DNA of 64,000 nucleotides from Hyparrhenia diplandra (Eukaryota > Streptophyta > Magnoliopsida > Poales > Poaceae): positions 366,628 through 430,627 of the forward strand of contig JADLZK010010433.1 in assembly GCA_015847255.1 (NCBI GenBank), in the 5' to 3' direction. Shown piece after piece: positions 10,764 to 21,756 of the stretch (the stretch's first letter is position 1; each line of letters begins with the position of its first letter). The notes under the pieces are model-generated. The model saw only the letters and a list, made by a program, of their open reading frames with translations, was not told the origin of the DNA and ran no database searches. Position numbers and translations under genes: made by a program.

Positions 10764-12032
10764 ATATTCAGAGGAAGAAGAACCTTTGAATTCAAGGATC
10801 TGATATGTGATACTTTAGCTGGTGCTTACTGAATCATACAAGATATTATCCGGAGCAAGATTTTGCTCTTAATAATAATACAAGGAAGCTGTATGAATCT
10901 GCAAATGACTCTATTGTATCAGCTGAAGCAGCAGATTCAGGAAGTGACAGAATCAGTTCTCATATTCTTTATGCACACCAGCAGGGAATACGTGCATAAC
11001 TACACCTGACTACCTGAATTAGTCCACCATATATTAGCGAGTCACATCATCTACTAATACACATTGGCTCTCGGCTGCCTTTTTTTTCCTACAATGGCTG
11101 CAGCTACAGCTACACCATATATGGTTGGCTGTTCTCTTCTTTCTAGCTACTGAAGCTAGTGCTTCATTGCAGCAGCAGCAGCAATCGCTACGGATCAGGC
11201 TGTTAATGCTAGCCTATCTTTTCATGTAAGCTAAGCTATCCATACTAATAAGACACAATAATTACAGGCAGTCTAAACCATATCCAGCCTGCACAATGTC
11301 ATTCCTGATCCATGGAGCACCGCGAAGGGCATCCTACTAGTTATAATTAATGTTCAAATGAAGAAAGATCAATTCAGTAAAAGTTGCAACAATCATTAAC
11401 ATTCAGGTATCAAATATATAAGCACACAAAAGTACAAGACATCAAAAGCATCCATAATTCATAAATGTGAGCACCGCGTAAGTACACTATTTACACTATC
11501 CAAGTGTAAAAGGTACCCCATTTCATTATTCATTAACAAATAAACAGAAAATTTCAGTTTAAATCCAACAAGATATGTGATACACTAGCATAAAAGAAGA
11601 TAACAGAGATACATATGCACCTTAGTGATAGACTTCTCCAATTGTGATAACAAGGTCAATGCACGTCCACAAGTTGCAACATGGATAAATTATTACCAAA
11701 CAGCAAAGAGAAATAAGACTGAGATCTGGATACAAAGGAAATCAATTATGACTAATCCATGGGAAGTACTAGAGAATAAATCCATTTAAAACTGCATACG
11801 CTGCTAACAACCACACACCCTTGCACAAAACAAGTACTTCCTTGGTGAACTGCACTAGCTGGCCCGACGAGGTCAGGTACATTAGTGCACAAAGGCACCA
11901 TCAAAAACTTCTACAACTTCATAAAGTTCTGAACAAGCCAATGCTCCTCATGTACTAACTTCAATAGCATCAATTCATCATACAGCTACAGCAATCTGGA
12001 GCTATAGTAGGCAAGACTTTTACTGCTCATCA
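10764..12032. other. Intergenic, downstream of F-box copy 1
   Basis: A+T-rich and without a coding frame. About 11160-11460 resembles 45750-45900 (CAGCAGCAG, GGCAGTCTAA, TTATAATTAATGTTCA and following), so the F-box/DUF674 duplication reaches at least this far. The stretch just before the F-box remnant is probably its 3' UTR. Confidence 0.45.
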
Positions 12033-13311
12033 TCAGCCAACGACTCCAAGAACAAGGGAACATATGGAATATAAGGAGTCCAGCAATTCCGGCCCAAATC
12101 GAGGTATATGAGTCGAGCAATACTGTCCAAGTTTACTTATAAACGGAGCCTCATGTGAACCATTTCACATGACATTAGTGTGTCACTTTTTCCCACAAAC
12201 CATGAAAATCATATCATGTTTTGGGTGGATTGAGACAACATTGTAAAGTTTTCCAAACTTTTTATACTCTGCTGCAAACAGATGCAAAGGATCGACATTG
12301 TACTTCAAAATCCAATTTTCGCTATTATAGTCCTCAAGAGCCCAAATTGATAGTTTATTATGACGAGATCCAACAGGCACATAGCTAGCTGTAAGATACA
12401 AGTGTCCCTGAGATAAGAAAACATCCTCACAATGATCATCTTCATACTGTGTTGATATAGGAACAGGGATGCCTCTCAAAATTTTTCCCTCCACATCAAT
12501 GGCTAATACCATGAAATAATAAGTAGTTATATGCAGAACCCCATTGAAAAAGACACTTTTTGCATGCAGGGGCATTGCAAATTCGTCATGGCAAATCGGT
12601 AGATGCTCATCCTCGACATCGTTGACACTCCAAACTCCAGTTTTGGAGGAGTAGACAGCCACTGCTTGGATGCTTCCATCGAAATATGTCTCTTCGTCAT
12701 CTTCACACCAAATATCGCCTGGTATGAACTCAAACACATGGAAATGGGAGGAAACAGCTGGATCGAACCCCCAAGCGAGCGATCCTCACCTTGTTAGACC
12801 AGAAAGGGTTGAGAGAAGTCGCTTCACTTACTTTGCTAGACCATCCAGAGTCAGGAACAGTCACCCATTTCTCAGTGGCAGGATTGCACACGACGTAGTC
12901 CATTGTCACAGGATCAGTGGGCTTCCAACAATTGCACAGGAGGAATCCATTGCAGCTGTCCATAATGTCAATGCTCTTATATTCAGGCAGGAAAGACAGA
13001 GAGGGGTCGATGAAAGGGTCGGCTGCTCTTGAGACGTTGGTGAAATGGCGAGCAGACTTTGGGAAGCGGTTTCTGTTGTAGCTCTGGTGGAAGAAGCCGA
13101 CAAGAGTCTGAGGCAGCTTCTTGTGGTGTTCGGGATGGTAGATGAGGTTGCGCCAGCGCCTAGCGACTAATTTGCAGCGGCAGAGCGATTTTATCGGCAA
13201 GCGCGAGAGGATGTCGACGAGGACGTCGTCGGTGAGGTCGGCCACCACATCCCGTGAGCTTCCCTCCTCCTCCTTCTTGGAACCCCTCGTCTTGTTGGCG
13301 CCCCCCGCCAT
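12033..13311 (-). pseudogene. F-box protein gene, copy 1, frameshifted
   Basis: It encodes an SCF E3 ligase substrate receptor of the rice F-box family. The start ATG at 13311 gives MAGGANKTRGSKK. The F-box follows (LTDDVLVDILSRLPIKSLCR, ending near residue 65), then a beta-rich C-terminal domain like the intact copy 2. The frame is lost near 12735, where the sequence carries on in another frame as FHVFEFIPGDIW, and again near 12183 after MIFMVCGKK. The tail also meets a TAA at HMRLRL. At least two or three lesions make the product non-functional as written. It lies furthest downstream of three same-strand F-box copies. Confidence 0.8.
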
Positions 13312-13329
13312 TGGCGTGGAGTGGGAACA

Positions 13330-13750
13330 AGCAGTCAATCTGGAAAGAGGACGGAAAGGGGTAGGGTTCCCAGATCGATTAGTGCGGGGAGCATGGATGG
13401 AGGGAGGATCTGCCAAGTGCGCAGTGTGCTTACCAGAGGAGACTTGAGGAACGGCGAGCGTGTGCAGTTCGATCAGTGCACTGCATTGACTCCGTCGAGC
13501 GGGTCGATGAAGGGGGGTTTTGGCCTCCGGCGTGCGACGAGAACGGCGGCGTGGAGAGGGAACGAGCAGCCGATCTGCAAAGAGGACGGAAAGGGGTAGG
13601 TTTCCCAGATCGATTAGTGAGGGGAGCATGAATGGAGCGAGGATCAGCCATGTGCGCAGTGTGCATACCAGAAGAGACTTGAGGAACGGCGAGCGCGTGC
13701 AGATCCATCAGGTGCACTCCATTGACTCGGCCGAGGCGTCGAGCGGATTG
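13330..13750 (-). repeat. Tandem duplication (about 235 bp) of F-box leader with 5'-UTR intron
   Basis: Two direct copies start at 13330 and about 13565. Each contains, read on the minus strand, a possible 94-bp intron: donor CTG|GTAAGC (13433) to acceptor CCAG (13340) in the near copy, and donor CTG|GTATGC (13668) to acceptor GCAG (13575) in the far copy. A pyrimidine tract (CCCCTTTCCGTCCTCTTT) precedes each acceptor. The same leader occurs once before copies 2, 3 and 4. Copy 1 therefore has a doubled leader that could allow alternative first exons. Confidence 0.65.
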
Positions 13751-13759
13751 CGGAGAGGA

Positions 13760-14985
13760 GAGATGTTGGTAGCCGGCCGTGCCCTGGCGGAGCGGAGCGG
13801 CGGCGAGAATGCGAGATGGAGCGAAAGGTGGAAGAACAGGGAAAAAAGAAGAAGGTGAAGTCGCTTCGGGCCTTTGGTCGTGGGCCGGGTCTACACAGAG
13901 CGACAGGAGTCTAGTTTCTTCCCTAAAAAAATCTATTTGTTTCTCTATATACTAATATATAGTACTGCTGTCATAGTCATAGTAAAAATAAAAATAAATA
14001 TGTATGTACGTCATGTTAAAAAACAAAAATGTCTGTACAATGCTTGCTACTCCTCCCATTCTATAAAATTATGATTCTCACTCTCGAAAAGTTAATATTT
14101 TGAACTTTAGCTAAATATATATAAAAACTATTAATATTTTTATACATAATTCATATCATTAGATAGTTTTTTCAAATATATTTTTATAATATAAACTTAC
14201 TAAGGATGCAAATGTTTCCTAATATCATTAGATAGATCGTTCCATAGTATAAAAACAATTGTTTATAGTATTGTACTAATAATAAGAGTGCATTTTAGAA
14301 CCTCAAATTTATTTTATATAAAACTAGCAAATATACATATGCATTTAGTGGACAACACAGGATTTGATCAAAACTAGAGCCAAATTGAGTAGCAGAATTA
14401 TTAAGTTGTGTCTGAAGATCAACTCTCACAGTAGTTCTTTGAATTATGCAACACGAATATGAGGGGGAGGGCATGTGAAGTCCAACCATCATGGTATAAA
14501 ACCTTTTTTATTATGAATTATCCGTCATTGTTAGGACATTCTGCCTCTGCTCTAAATTGTAAGCTTTTTTAGGCACATAGCTTTTGTCATGCACCTAGCA
14601 ATGCACTACGTCTAAATACATTATAAAAACTTTGTAAAAGGCCATTACGACTTACAATTTAGAGTGAAAGCAATATTTGTCTACATATATTTAAAACAAT
14701 GCTCTAAAAATTGTTTGGGGCAGCATTTTTGAATCTCTATGGTGGAAAAAAAGCAAGTTGAGCACCCCAAACGGACCGAGTCCTGACCAACTTTCTTATA
14801 AACAGGAGCATTTGCCGATGAAACTTTTTAAAGACTTATTCATTGGCCAAAATTTAGACAAGTCAAGTTTTTAGCTGCAAATATTTGGCACAGTACATTT
14901 TTGTAGGTAATTACCAAGTAGACCCTAAGTAAATTGCACATCATGCTGGAGCTATAGCATGGATTGATCATTAACAGAATAGCAA
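13760..14985. other. Intergenic spacer upstream of F-box copy 1
   Basis: Mostly A+T-rich without genes. 14060-14260 resembles a decayed Stowaway-like element. About 14300-14500 is similar to 48790-48960, part of the larger F-box/DUF674 duplication. Confidence 0.4.
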
Positions 14986-15330
14986 TACACTAGTAAGGAC
15001 CCTTGAGATTAGTCATAGCTCTGGGCTTGGGCAGCAGCTTGCTCAGGGGCCCAAGAAGGCGACTTCTAACCATGTGTGAGCAGACACATACTACGATATT
15101 GCAGGCAGTTTTGAGGTACCAGTACCACTGATGCTCTCCATCAACGGCTAGCCAAACCATCAACACAAAGCACAACTAGATATCGTGCCCACCATAGTAC
15201 TACCACACATTGTAACAAGATACAGCGATTGCAAATTGCTCAGCAATCACACAAAAGTCGCACTACCGACCTGCCAACTTTCTTCCACACAGCATGATAA
15301 CTGTTGAACTGAATGTCTGCATACTACTAG
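14986..15330 (-). other. Downstream flank of the DUF674 gene, duplicated at 52.35 kb
   Basis: This stretch (GACCCTTGAGATTAGT, GGGCAGCAGCTTGCTCAGG, TGATGCTCTCCATC and following) has an obvious relative at about 52320-52640 in the same position after a DUF674 last exon. It is probably 3' UTR and downstream sequence. Confidence 0.5.
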
Positions 15331-15544
15331 CAGTGAAGTAGAAAGGCCGGGACGGAGTCACAGAGTCATAACCGAAGCATACAAAAGGTCCAGCCTGATT
15401 GATCCACATAATTAATCCATGTCCCTCGACATCAGTCACAAGCGGATGGACCAGAAGAGCCCTTCATCTGCTTCAAGCATGACCGCCCAGATCGGGAGCC
15501 TTGTTACCGTGGATGAAGACCCGTTAGTGACTCGTGAGGACGGA

Positions 15545-16168
15545 CTAGGCCTGCAGCGACGCCTTCAGAATCGCCAAACCCTGCATCAAAACCAAACTAG
15601 CAAGCAACACGTTAGTTTCACAGTTAATGCACGCAATATATGAAGGATCAGGATCCAGCGATGGACCGACCTCGTTGTTCCGCAGTGGCAGTCTTCTCTT
15701 GCAGGTCGCCGATGTCCCTCACGGCGAAGTATTGAGCAGGGTGACGTTGGAGATGGCGGACATGGGAGTGACAGTGAGGTTATCCATCACCATGTACTTC
15801 ACGAAACCTTTCGTGGTTCCTCCAGAAATTCCGGCAAAAGCGTTCTTCTTCCAGTTATTGCTCTTCACTTCAAGCACGACCGCGCCCAGGAACGCAGCCT
15901 TGCAGTGGAGGAAGACATCAGTGAGCACCCGCTTGGACTGTAGGGAGGCCTTCAGGATCGCCAAGCCCTGCACCAAAAACCATCCATCCATGCATATACT
16001 GGAACGTTGATGTGAAAATCCAACAGCAATTGGCAAACACGTGAATGAAAGGTGCAGTAGGGGCTGACCGCTGACCTCATTGTATCCCAGCTCCACATTC
16101 TTCTCCTGGAGGTCGCCGAGGTCCCTCACGGCGAAGGTGTTGAGGGTGGAGATGGTGGACATGGGCAT
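15545..16168 (-). pseudogene. DUF674 gene, C-terminal exons, partly broken
   Basis: Exon A (16168-16076) encodes MPMSTISTLNTFAVRDLGDL and ends in a GT donor. The intron is 16075-15968 (TTGGTGCAG acceptor). Exon B (15967-15671) begins GLAILKASLQSKRVLTDVFL and then repeats the module (KGFVKYMVMDNLTVTPMSA), with one missing base near 15733 that breaks the frame. Exon C (15580-15545) gives GLAILKASLQA and then a TAG where 52.8 kb has SKSVLTDVFL. DUF674 proteins are plant-specific, built of repeated modules and of unknown function. The 5' exons are missing: at 16193 the sequence joins the F-box duplication unit. Confidence 0.7.
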
Positions 16169-16442
16169 GACCGTCAGGTCGTCACAAACCCTTTAACTCA
16201 TCAACACGCGGGAAATGACCAAAACACACTCACCAAATTGAAGGAGCGTGGGCTTCGTCATCTGCTCGCGTGCACCGTGCTTGAGCCTTGAGGACGCTCG
16301 TGACTACGGCACCATGCCCCCGACGTCCCTAAGCATCGACTTCGGCGACGCCCCACGTCAATCGCTGGCCTGTCCCTGCCTCCCTCTCCAGCCATAAATC
16401 ATCAAAATGTGAACATCTGTGTTGGGAAAAAAATCATACAAC

Positions 16443-16510
16443 CACTGTCCCAAAATAGCTTACACAGTCCAGATTCATAGCTAAAATAACAACTATTTTG
16501 GGACGGAGTA
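16443..16510. mobile_element. Short Stowaway-like MITE, copy 1
   Basis: Inverted ends TCCCAAAATAG and CTATTTTGGGA enclose about 45 bp. The outer GGACGGAGTA is typical of grass Stowaway elements. The same element lies at 21233-21299, so it was present before the tandem duplication. Confidence 0.55.
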
Positions 16511-16989
16511 TTACATTACAATATCAAGGTACCCCATTTCATTATTGACGAGCAAATAAACAGAAATTTCTATTTTAAATCCTACAAAATATGTGATGCA
16601 CTAACATAAAGAAGATAGCTGAGATCCATATGCACTTCAGGACTAGACTTCGCACAAATTTGTGTCCACAAGTTGCAAAGAGATCAGGATACAGAGGAAA
16701 CTAAATATGAATAATCCATGGGAAGAACTAGAGAACAATACCATTTAAAACTGCATATGTTGCTAACAACCACACTTCCATACACAAAACAAGTACTTCC
16801 TAGGTGAATGCGCTAGCAGCAGGCCCTATGAAGTCAGATAATACATGACTACATGAGTACACGAAAGCACCAACAGAAAACTTTCACGACTTCAGAAAAT
16901 CTTGACCAAACCACCGCTCTTCACATACTAATCTCAATACCATCAATTTACCATGAAGGAACACACTGCAGCTGTACTAGACAAGACTT

Positions 16990-18243
16990 TTATTGCTCAT
17001 CATCTGCCAATGACTCCGAGAACAAGGGAACATATGCATATGGAGTATAGTCAACCGAGCAATACTCTCTGAACTGACTTATACAACGCAGCCGCATGTG
17101 ATTCATTTCATATGACATTAGCATATTGTTTTTCTGACAAACTATGAAAATCATATCATGTTCTGGGTGAATTGAGATAACAAAGAAATAACCTCCAAAC
17201 TTTGAATAGTAGTCTGCTCCAAACAAATCCAAACAATCAACATTGTACTTCAAAGTCCAATTTTCACTATTATAGTCCTCAAGAACCCAGACAGATAGTT
17301 GATAATCATCAGAATCTTGATCAAATATATGGCTAGCAAGATAGAGGTGTCCCTGAGATAGGTAAAGATTAACAGAAACATCTTCACAAACTATTGATAT
17401 AGGAGCAGGAACAGGGATGCTTCTCAAAATTTTTCCCTCCACATCAATGGCTAATACCATGCCATAAAAAGTAGTCAAATGCAGAACCCCATTGAAAAAG
17501 ACACTTTTTGATTGCTCGGCCATTGCAAATTCTTCATGATCAATTGGTAGATGCTCGTTCTTGACCTCGTTGAGACTCCAAACTCCAGTTTTGGAGGAGT
17601 AGACGGCCACTACTTGGATTCTTCCATCCATATATATCTCTCTGTTATCTCCATACCAAATATCATCTGGTATGAACTCAAACACATGGAAGTGGGAGGA
17701 AACAGCTGGATCGAACCCTAGGCGAGTGAACCTCACCTCGCCAGACAAGCCATAGTCACTCACCTTGCTAGACCAGCCAGAGTCAGGAACAATCACCCAT
17801 TTCTCAGTGGCGGGATTGCACACGACGTAGTCCATTGTCACAGGATCAGTGGGCTTCCAGCAATTGCACAGGAGGAGTCCGTTGCAGCTGTCCTTGATGT
17901 CAATGCTCTTATACTCAGGCAGGAACGACAGTGAAGGGTCGATGAAAGGGTCGACTGCTCTTGAGACGTTGGTGAAATGGCGAGCAGACTTTGGGAAGCC
18001 GTTTGTGTCCTGGAAGAAGCCGACAAGAGTCTGAGGCAGCTTCTTGCGGTGTTCGGGATGGGAGATGAGGCTGTCCCAGCGTGTAGAAACTAATTTGCAG
18101 CGGCAGAGCGATTTTATGGGTAAGCGCGAGAGGATGTCGACGAGGACGTCGTCGGTGAGGTCGGCCACCACGTCCCGTCTGCTTCCCTTCTTCTTGACAC
18201 CCCTCGCCACCCTCTTCTTCTTGGCGCCCCCTGCCATCGGCAT
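16990..18243 (-). CDS. F-box protein (copy 2, intact)
   Basis: One uninterrupted frame of 417 codons with ATG at 18243 (a second in-frame ATG at 18237 matches the start used by copy 1). Residues 1-25 are Lys/Arg-rich. The F-box spans about 28-70 (LTDDVLVDILSRLPIKSLCR) and would bind a SKP1-type adaptor in an SCF E3 ubiquitin ligase. The rest is a beta-rich F-box-associated-type domain (VCNPATEKW, FHVFEFIPDDIW, YSSKTGVWSL, WVLEDYNSENWTLKYNV) that would select the substrate, ending PLFSESLADDEQ. The substrate is unknown. The 5' UTR carries a 94-bp intron with good splice sites. This is the only intact member of four local copies. Confidence 0.9.
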   Translation of the reverse strand: MPMAGGAKKKRVARGVKKKGSRRDVVADLTDDVLVDILSRLPIKSLCRCKLVSTRWDSLISHPEHRKKLPQTLVGFFQDTNGFPKSARHFTNVSRAVDPFIDPSLSFLPEYKSIDIKDSCNGLLLCNCWKPTDPVTMDYVVCNPATEKWVIVPDSGWSSKVSDYGLSGEVRFTRLGFDPAVSSHFHVFEFIPDDIWYGDNREIYMDGRIQVVAVYSSKTGVWSLNEVKNEHLPIDHEEFAMAEQSKSVFFNGVLHLTTFYGMVLAIDVEGKILRSIPVPAPISIVCEDVSVNLYLSQGHLYLASHIFDQDSDDYQLSVWVLEDYNSENWTLKYNVDCLDLFGADYYSKFGGYFFVISIHPEHDMIFIVCQKNNMLMSYEMNHMRLRCISQFREYCSVDYTPYAYVPLFSESLADDEQ

Positions 18244-18265
18244 GGAGAGGGAGCAAGCAGCCGAT

Positions 18266-18359
18266 CTGCAAAGAGGACAGAAAGGGGTAGGGTTCCCAGA
18301 TCGATTGGTGAGGGGAGCATGAATGGAGGGAGGATCTGCTAAGTGCGCAGCGTGCTTAC
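18266..18359 (-). other. 5'-UTR intron of F-box copy 2
   Basis: Minus-strand donor CTG|GTAAGC (18359) and acceptor CTTTGCAG (18266) enclose 94 bp, with a strong pyrimidine tract before the acceptor. The ATG follows 22 bases after the acceptor. The layout is conserved before copies 1 and 4. In copy 3 the donor GT has become AT. Confidence 0.7.
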
Positions 18360-18559
18360 CAGAAGAGACTTGAGGAACGCCAAGTGCGTGCAGATCAGGC
18401 GCACCCCATCGACTCCGTCGAGCGGATCGATGAAGGGGATTTCTGGCCTCCGGCGTGTGCCGTGTCCGGCGGCGATGTGGAGTGGAAGATGGGAAGTGCC
18501 GAAGCGGGGCCGAAGGCAGTGAAGTGCTTGGGGCTCGACTTTTGGCCTTTCTGGTCGTG

Positions 18560-19245
18560 GGTCGGGTTTACATAGAATATTTTATTAACATTACAAAGCT
18601 AATTTTGTTTCTAAAATAATACTATTCTACAAAAACAATCTACTAATACTACTGTCATAGTCATAAATAAAAGTCATTTACAGTAGCAATGTTCGTATGT
18701 TGCTTGCTATTGCCTTCGTCCCTCAAAGAGATTAATTCCCACGTACTTCACAAATTAAATATTTACAACTTTGGTCAATACACAAAACAACTAATATAAT
18801 TAGTATATATTATTATTAGAGAAATAGTTAAATATACTTTTATGATAAACCTACTTCAAGGTATAAATGGTACTAGTAATTTTTTACGATCTAATTATTT
18901 TTTTAAAAAATGACCAACCCAAATCCTGTAACGACACTTTTTTTTTTTTAAAACCGAAGGTGTAAAGGCAATGGGTTGATTTTGTTCCCCATAGCCGCAG
19001 GTAGTTTAACAACAAAGAGAGAATCTCATTGGGTGAAACAAGGGGTGAAGGTGTTCTCTAGATCATCGTTCTTGGTACTGTATATAACGAACATTCAAGA
19101 GCAACTATAATAACATGTTGTAAGTTGGCTAAATGCTTGCGTGGGAGAGAGAAGAGGAAAAATGAGGAGAAGCGAGCTGGGAACTAAAGAACTTATGAGA
19201 AAAGATAAGTAAGTGTGAACACATGGTTGATATGTTCCCACGTAG
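18560..19245. other. Intergenic, A+T-rich
   Basis: No gene seen. 18710-18900 looks like a decayed MITE. A T-run at about 18941 is followed by AAAACCGAAGG. Nothing else is supportable. Confidence 0.3.
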
Positions 19246-19249
19246 TTCG

Positions 19250-20320
19250 GTTGTTGTGACGGCGATTGTCAACATGCGACATTTTCTCTCTATTTTATTT
19301 CCTCTTTGATCTCGATTACCCTTACCCGGTACATGTCGGTCGACGCGTTTCTTGGCTTGTGTTGTGCGGTGTTGAGCTCGAGGCGGTAGTCGACGGCAAG
19401 GTGAAGGACAAGGAGGACGTGGTGTGCCAATGGACCGGGCGGTGGAGGACGGACGTGAGGCTTGGAGCGAGGGATCCAGAGTGTCGGGGTGATTTTGTGG
19501 TCGTGGTTCTTGAACTCACGATTTTCATCCTCTTTCGATTTCCAAAGTTGTGAGACATCAAAGGCTATGATTTTCATGGAGTAGCATCCTAGTTACCTTA
19601 GGAGCTCGCCCACAAAGTTTGAGATCAATCCGAGTTGTTTTGGTCGAGTTTTGGTCGAAATGGATTTACTCCCGAGAGCAGCTCATCACTACCGGACGCG
19701 TCCGGTATCAATATGGGACAGGTCCGGTATTTTCAACTTTCGAGTTTGGACCTAAAATTTTGAAGAGACCTTACTCTTGGAGTCTAGAATCAGGGGTTAA
19801 AATTTCATAATTTTTAGACATCATTTGTTGGGGTTTCCGATTTTTCTTCCACTGTATGCTATGCTGTTTGGGGGTCCGATATTACTGGACAGGTCCGGTA
19901 TTGTGTCCGATATTTGTTGAAGTTGTGCTAAATTTTCTCTACATTGGTTGTTTGGACTCCGTTTTGGATTTCGTTTGTTGTGTTGGACTTCTACCGTTCC
20001 ATGGAACTTATCTAGGTGCTCTTGTCACTGGTGGCTTGAGTATCCAAGATTCGGGACCTTAATTCTTTTGAATAGAAGTGAGAGTACTTTTTCTCGTCTT
20101 TTGTTTTGGCGCTCTCTTGATCTTGGTTCCGCTTGTTTTTGTGGTGATCCGTTATTTTCTAAGGGAACATTCACCCTTCTCTAGGGTTGTGGTTATCACG
20201 GTGTTTGAGTTTGCTTCTTAGGGTTTGAATTTGGGACAACGGCTGAATATTTTGAAAGAAATTTGAGGCTCCCATTCACCTCCCCTTTGGTCGTCAATTC
20301 CGATCCTTTAATAAGTCATG
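19250..20320 (+). mobile_element. Probable solo or decayed LTR (Copia-like)
   Basis: The region has no long coding frame and ends in CCCATTCACCTCCCCTTTGGT (20271-20291) followed by CAATTCCGATCC, a wording typical of the end of grass Copia-type LTRs. It contains repeated TCCGGTAT words (about 19700-19900). Neither a clear TG..CA pair nor a target duplication was found. Confidence 0.35.
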
Positions 20321-20470
20321 TATTAATAGTGAAGTACTAACTATCATACAATGAGTGAGTTAGGAGAAGGCGGTAAAGAACCTGAGGTTGTGTGCCCTCG
20401 CTTTGAGGAGGTGTTTGGGTGCCGGCCAAACCTTGCCTCGCCACAGGTGCAGCAGCCACAGGAGTTTGGC

Positions 20471-20600
20471 GGCTGTTTGGTTGAATATGACAGTTTTTCT
20501 TAGGCTTATTTGCACCACAGGTACGGTGGCCACAATCTTCGTCACAATCCACGGCGGCACAACAATCTGGTAGGCCGTGTGGGTGCTGAACCAAACAGCC
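20471..20600. repeat. Short inverted repeat, MITE-like
   Basis: GGCTGTTTGGTT (20471-20482) and AACCAAACAGCC (20589-20600) are perfect inverted repeats 106 bp apart, similar to the ends of small non-autonomous DNA elements. No target duplication could be fixed. Confidence 0.4.
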
Positions 20601-21232
20601 CCTAATGCTTCTCTCATTCGCACCCTGGCCCTCTCTTTCGCCGCTGACCATCGGTTCAAACCTACCTCACCGCTCATCCAGGGCCAAGTGCACGTCCACT
20701 GTCCCTCTCTCTTCCCCACTGCTTCGGTGCTTCCTGCTACGGCCCTGCTCCCTCATTTCCTTGGTGCTTCTTTCTACAATGTTGGGGCTTCCTCTATCAG
20801 TGTCAGCTCTCTTACGACCCTTCTCAAAAAAGCAAATTTTTCATATTTAACACTCAATTTGTACGTCTCTCTACATTTGACATTCAATTCGTATGTCTTT
20901 AGAAATTTGACCCTGGACATGCAGATTGCTTTAATACGAGAGATTTCTAAAGTTTTTCTAATTTTCTAAGTGTCTCTTTTAACTCATCAACACACGGGAA
21001 ATGACCAAAACACCCTCACCAAATTGAAGGAGCGTGGGCATCGTCATCTGCTCGCGTGCACCGTGCTTGAGGACGCTCGTGACTACGGCACCATGCCCCC
21101 GACGTCCCTAAGCATCGACTTCGGCGACGTCCTACGCCAATCGCTGGCCTGTCCCTGCCTCCCTCTCCGGCCATAAATCATCAAAATGTGAACATCTCTG
21201 TAACTGTGTTGGGAAAAAAAAATCATACAACC

Positions 21233-21299
21233 ACTGTCCTAAAATAGCTGACACAGTCCAGATTCATAGCTAAAATAACAACTATTTTGGGACGGAGTA
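21233..21299. mobile_element. Short Stowaway-like MITE, copy 2
   Basis: The counterpart of 16443-16510, with the same inverted ends and the outer GGACGGAGTA. Confidence 0.55.
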
Positions 21300-21756
21300 T
21301 TACATTACAAAATATCAAGGTACCCCATTTCATTATTGACGAGCAAATAAAAAGAAATTTCTATTTTAAATCCTACAAAATATGAGATGCACTAAAATAA
21401 AGAAGATAGCTGAGATCCATATGAAATTCAGGACTAGACTTCGCACAAATTTGTGTCCACAAGTTGCAAAGAGATCAGGATACAGAGGAAACTAAATATG
21501 AATAATCCATGGGAAGAACTAGAGAACAATACCATTTAAAACTGCATATGTTGCTAACAACCACACTTCCATACACAAAACAAGTACTTCCTGGGTGAAT
21601 GCACTAGCTGGCCCTATGAAGTCAGGTGCACCAACAGAAACTTTCACAACTTCAGAAAATCTTGACCAAGCCACTGCTCTTCACATACTAATCTCAATAC
21701 CATCGGTTTACCATGAAGGAACACTCTGCAGCTGTACTAGACAAGACTTTTATTGC

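Larger units (their letters stand above)
16193..18560. repeat. Tandem segmental duplication unit 1 (F-box copy 2)
   Basis: From AACTCATCAACACGCGGG onward this unit matches 20975-23440: a G+C-rich stretch to about 16400, a small MITE, the F-box 3' flank, the F-box gene and its leader. The left breakpoint is sharp, because the sequence before it differs (DUF674 here, unrelated sequence before 20975). Confidence 0.75.

Noticed and set aside
14060..14260. Possible Stowaway MITE
   Set aside because: Only one end-like word is visible and no inverted partner or TA duplication could be fixed, so it is mentioned only in the spacer entry.
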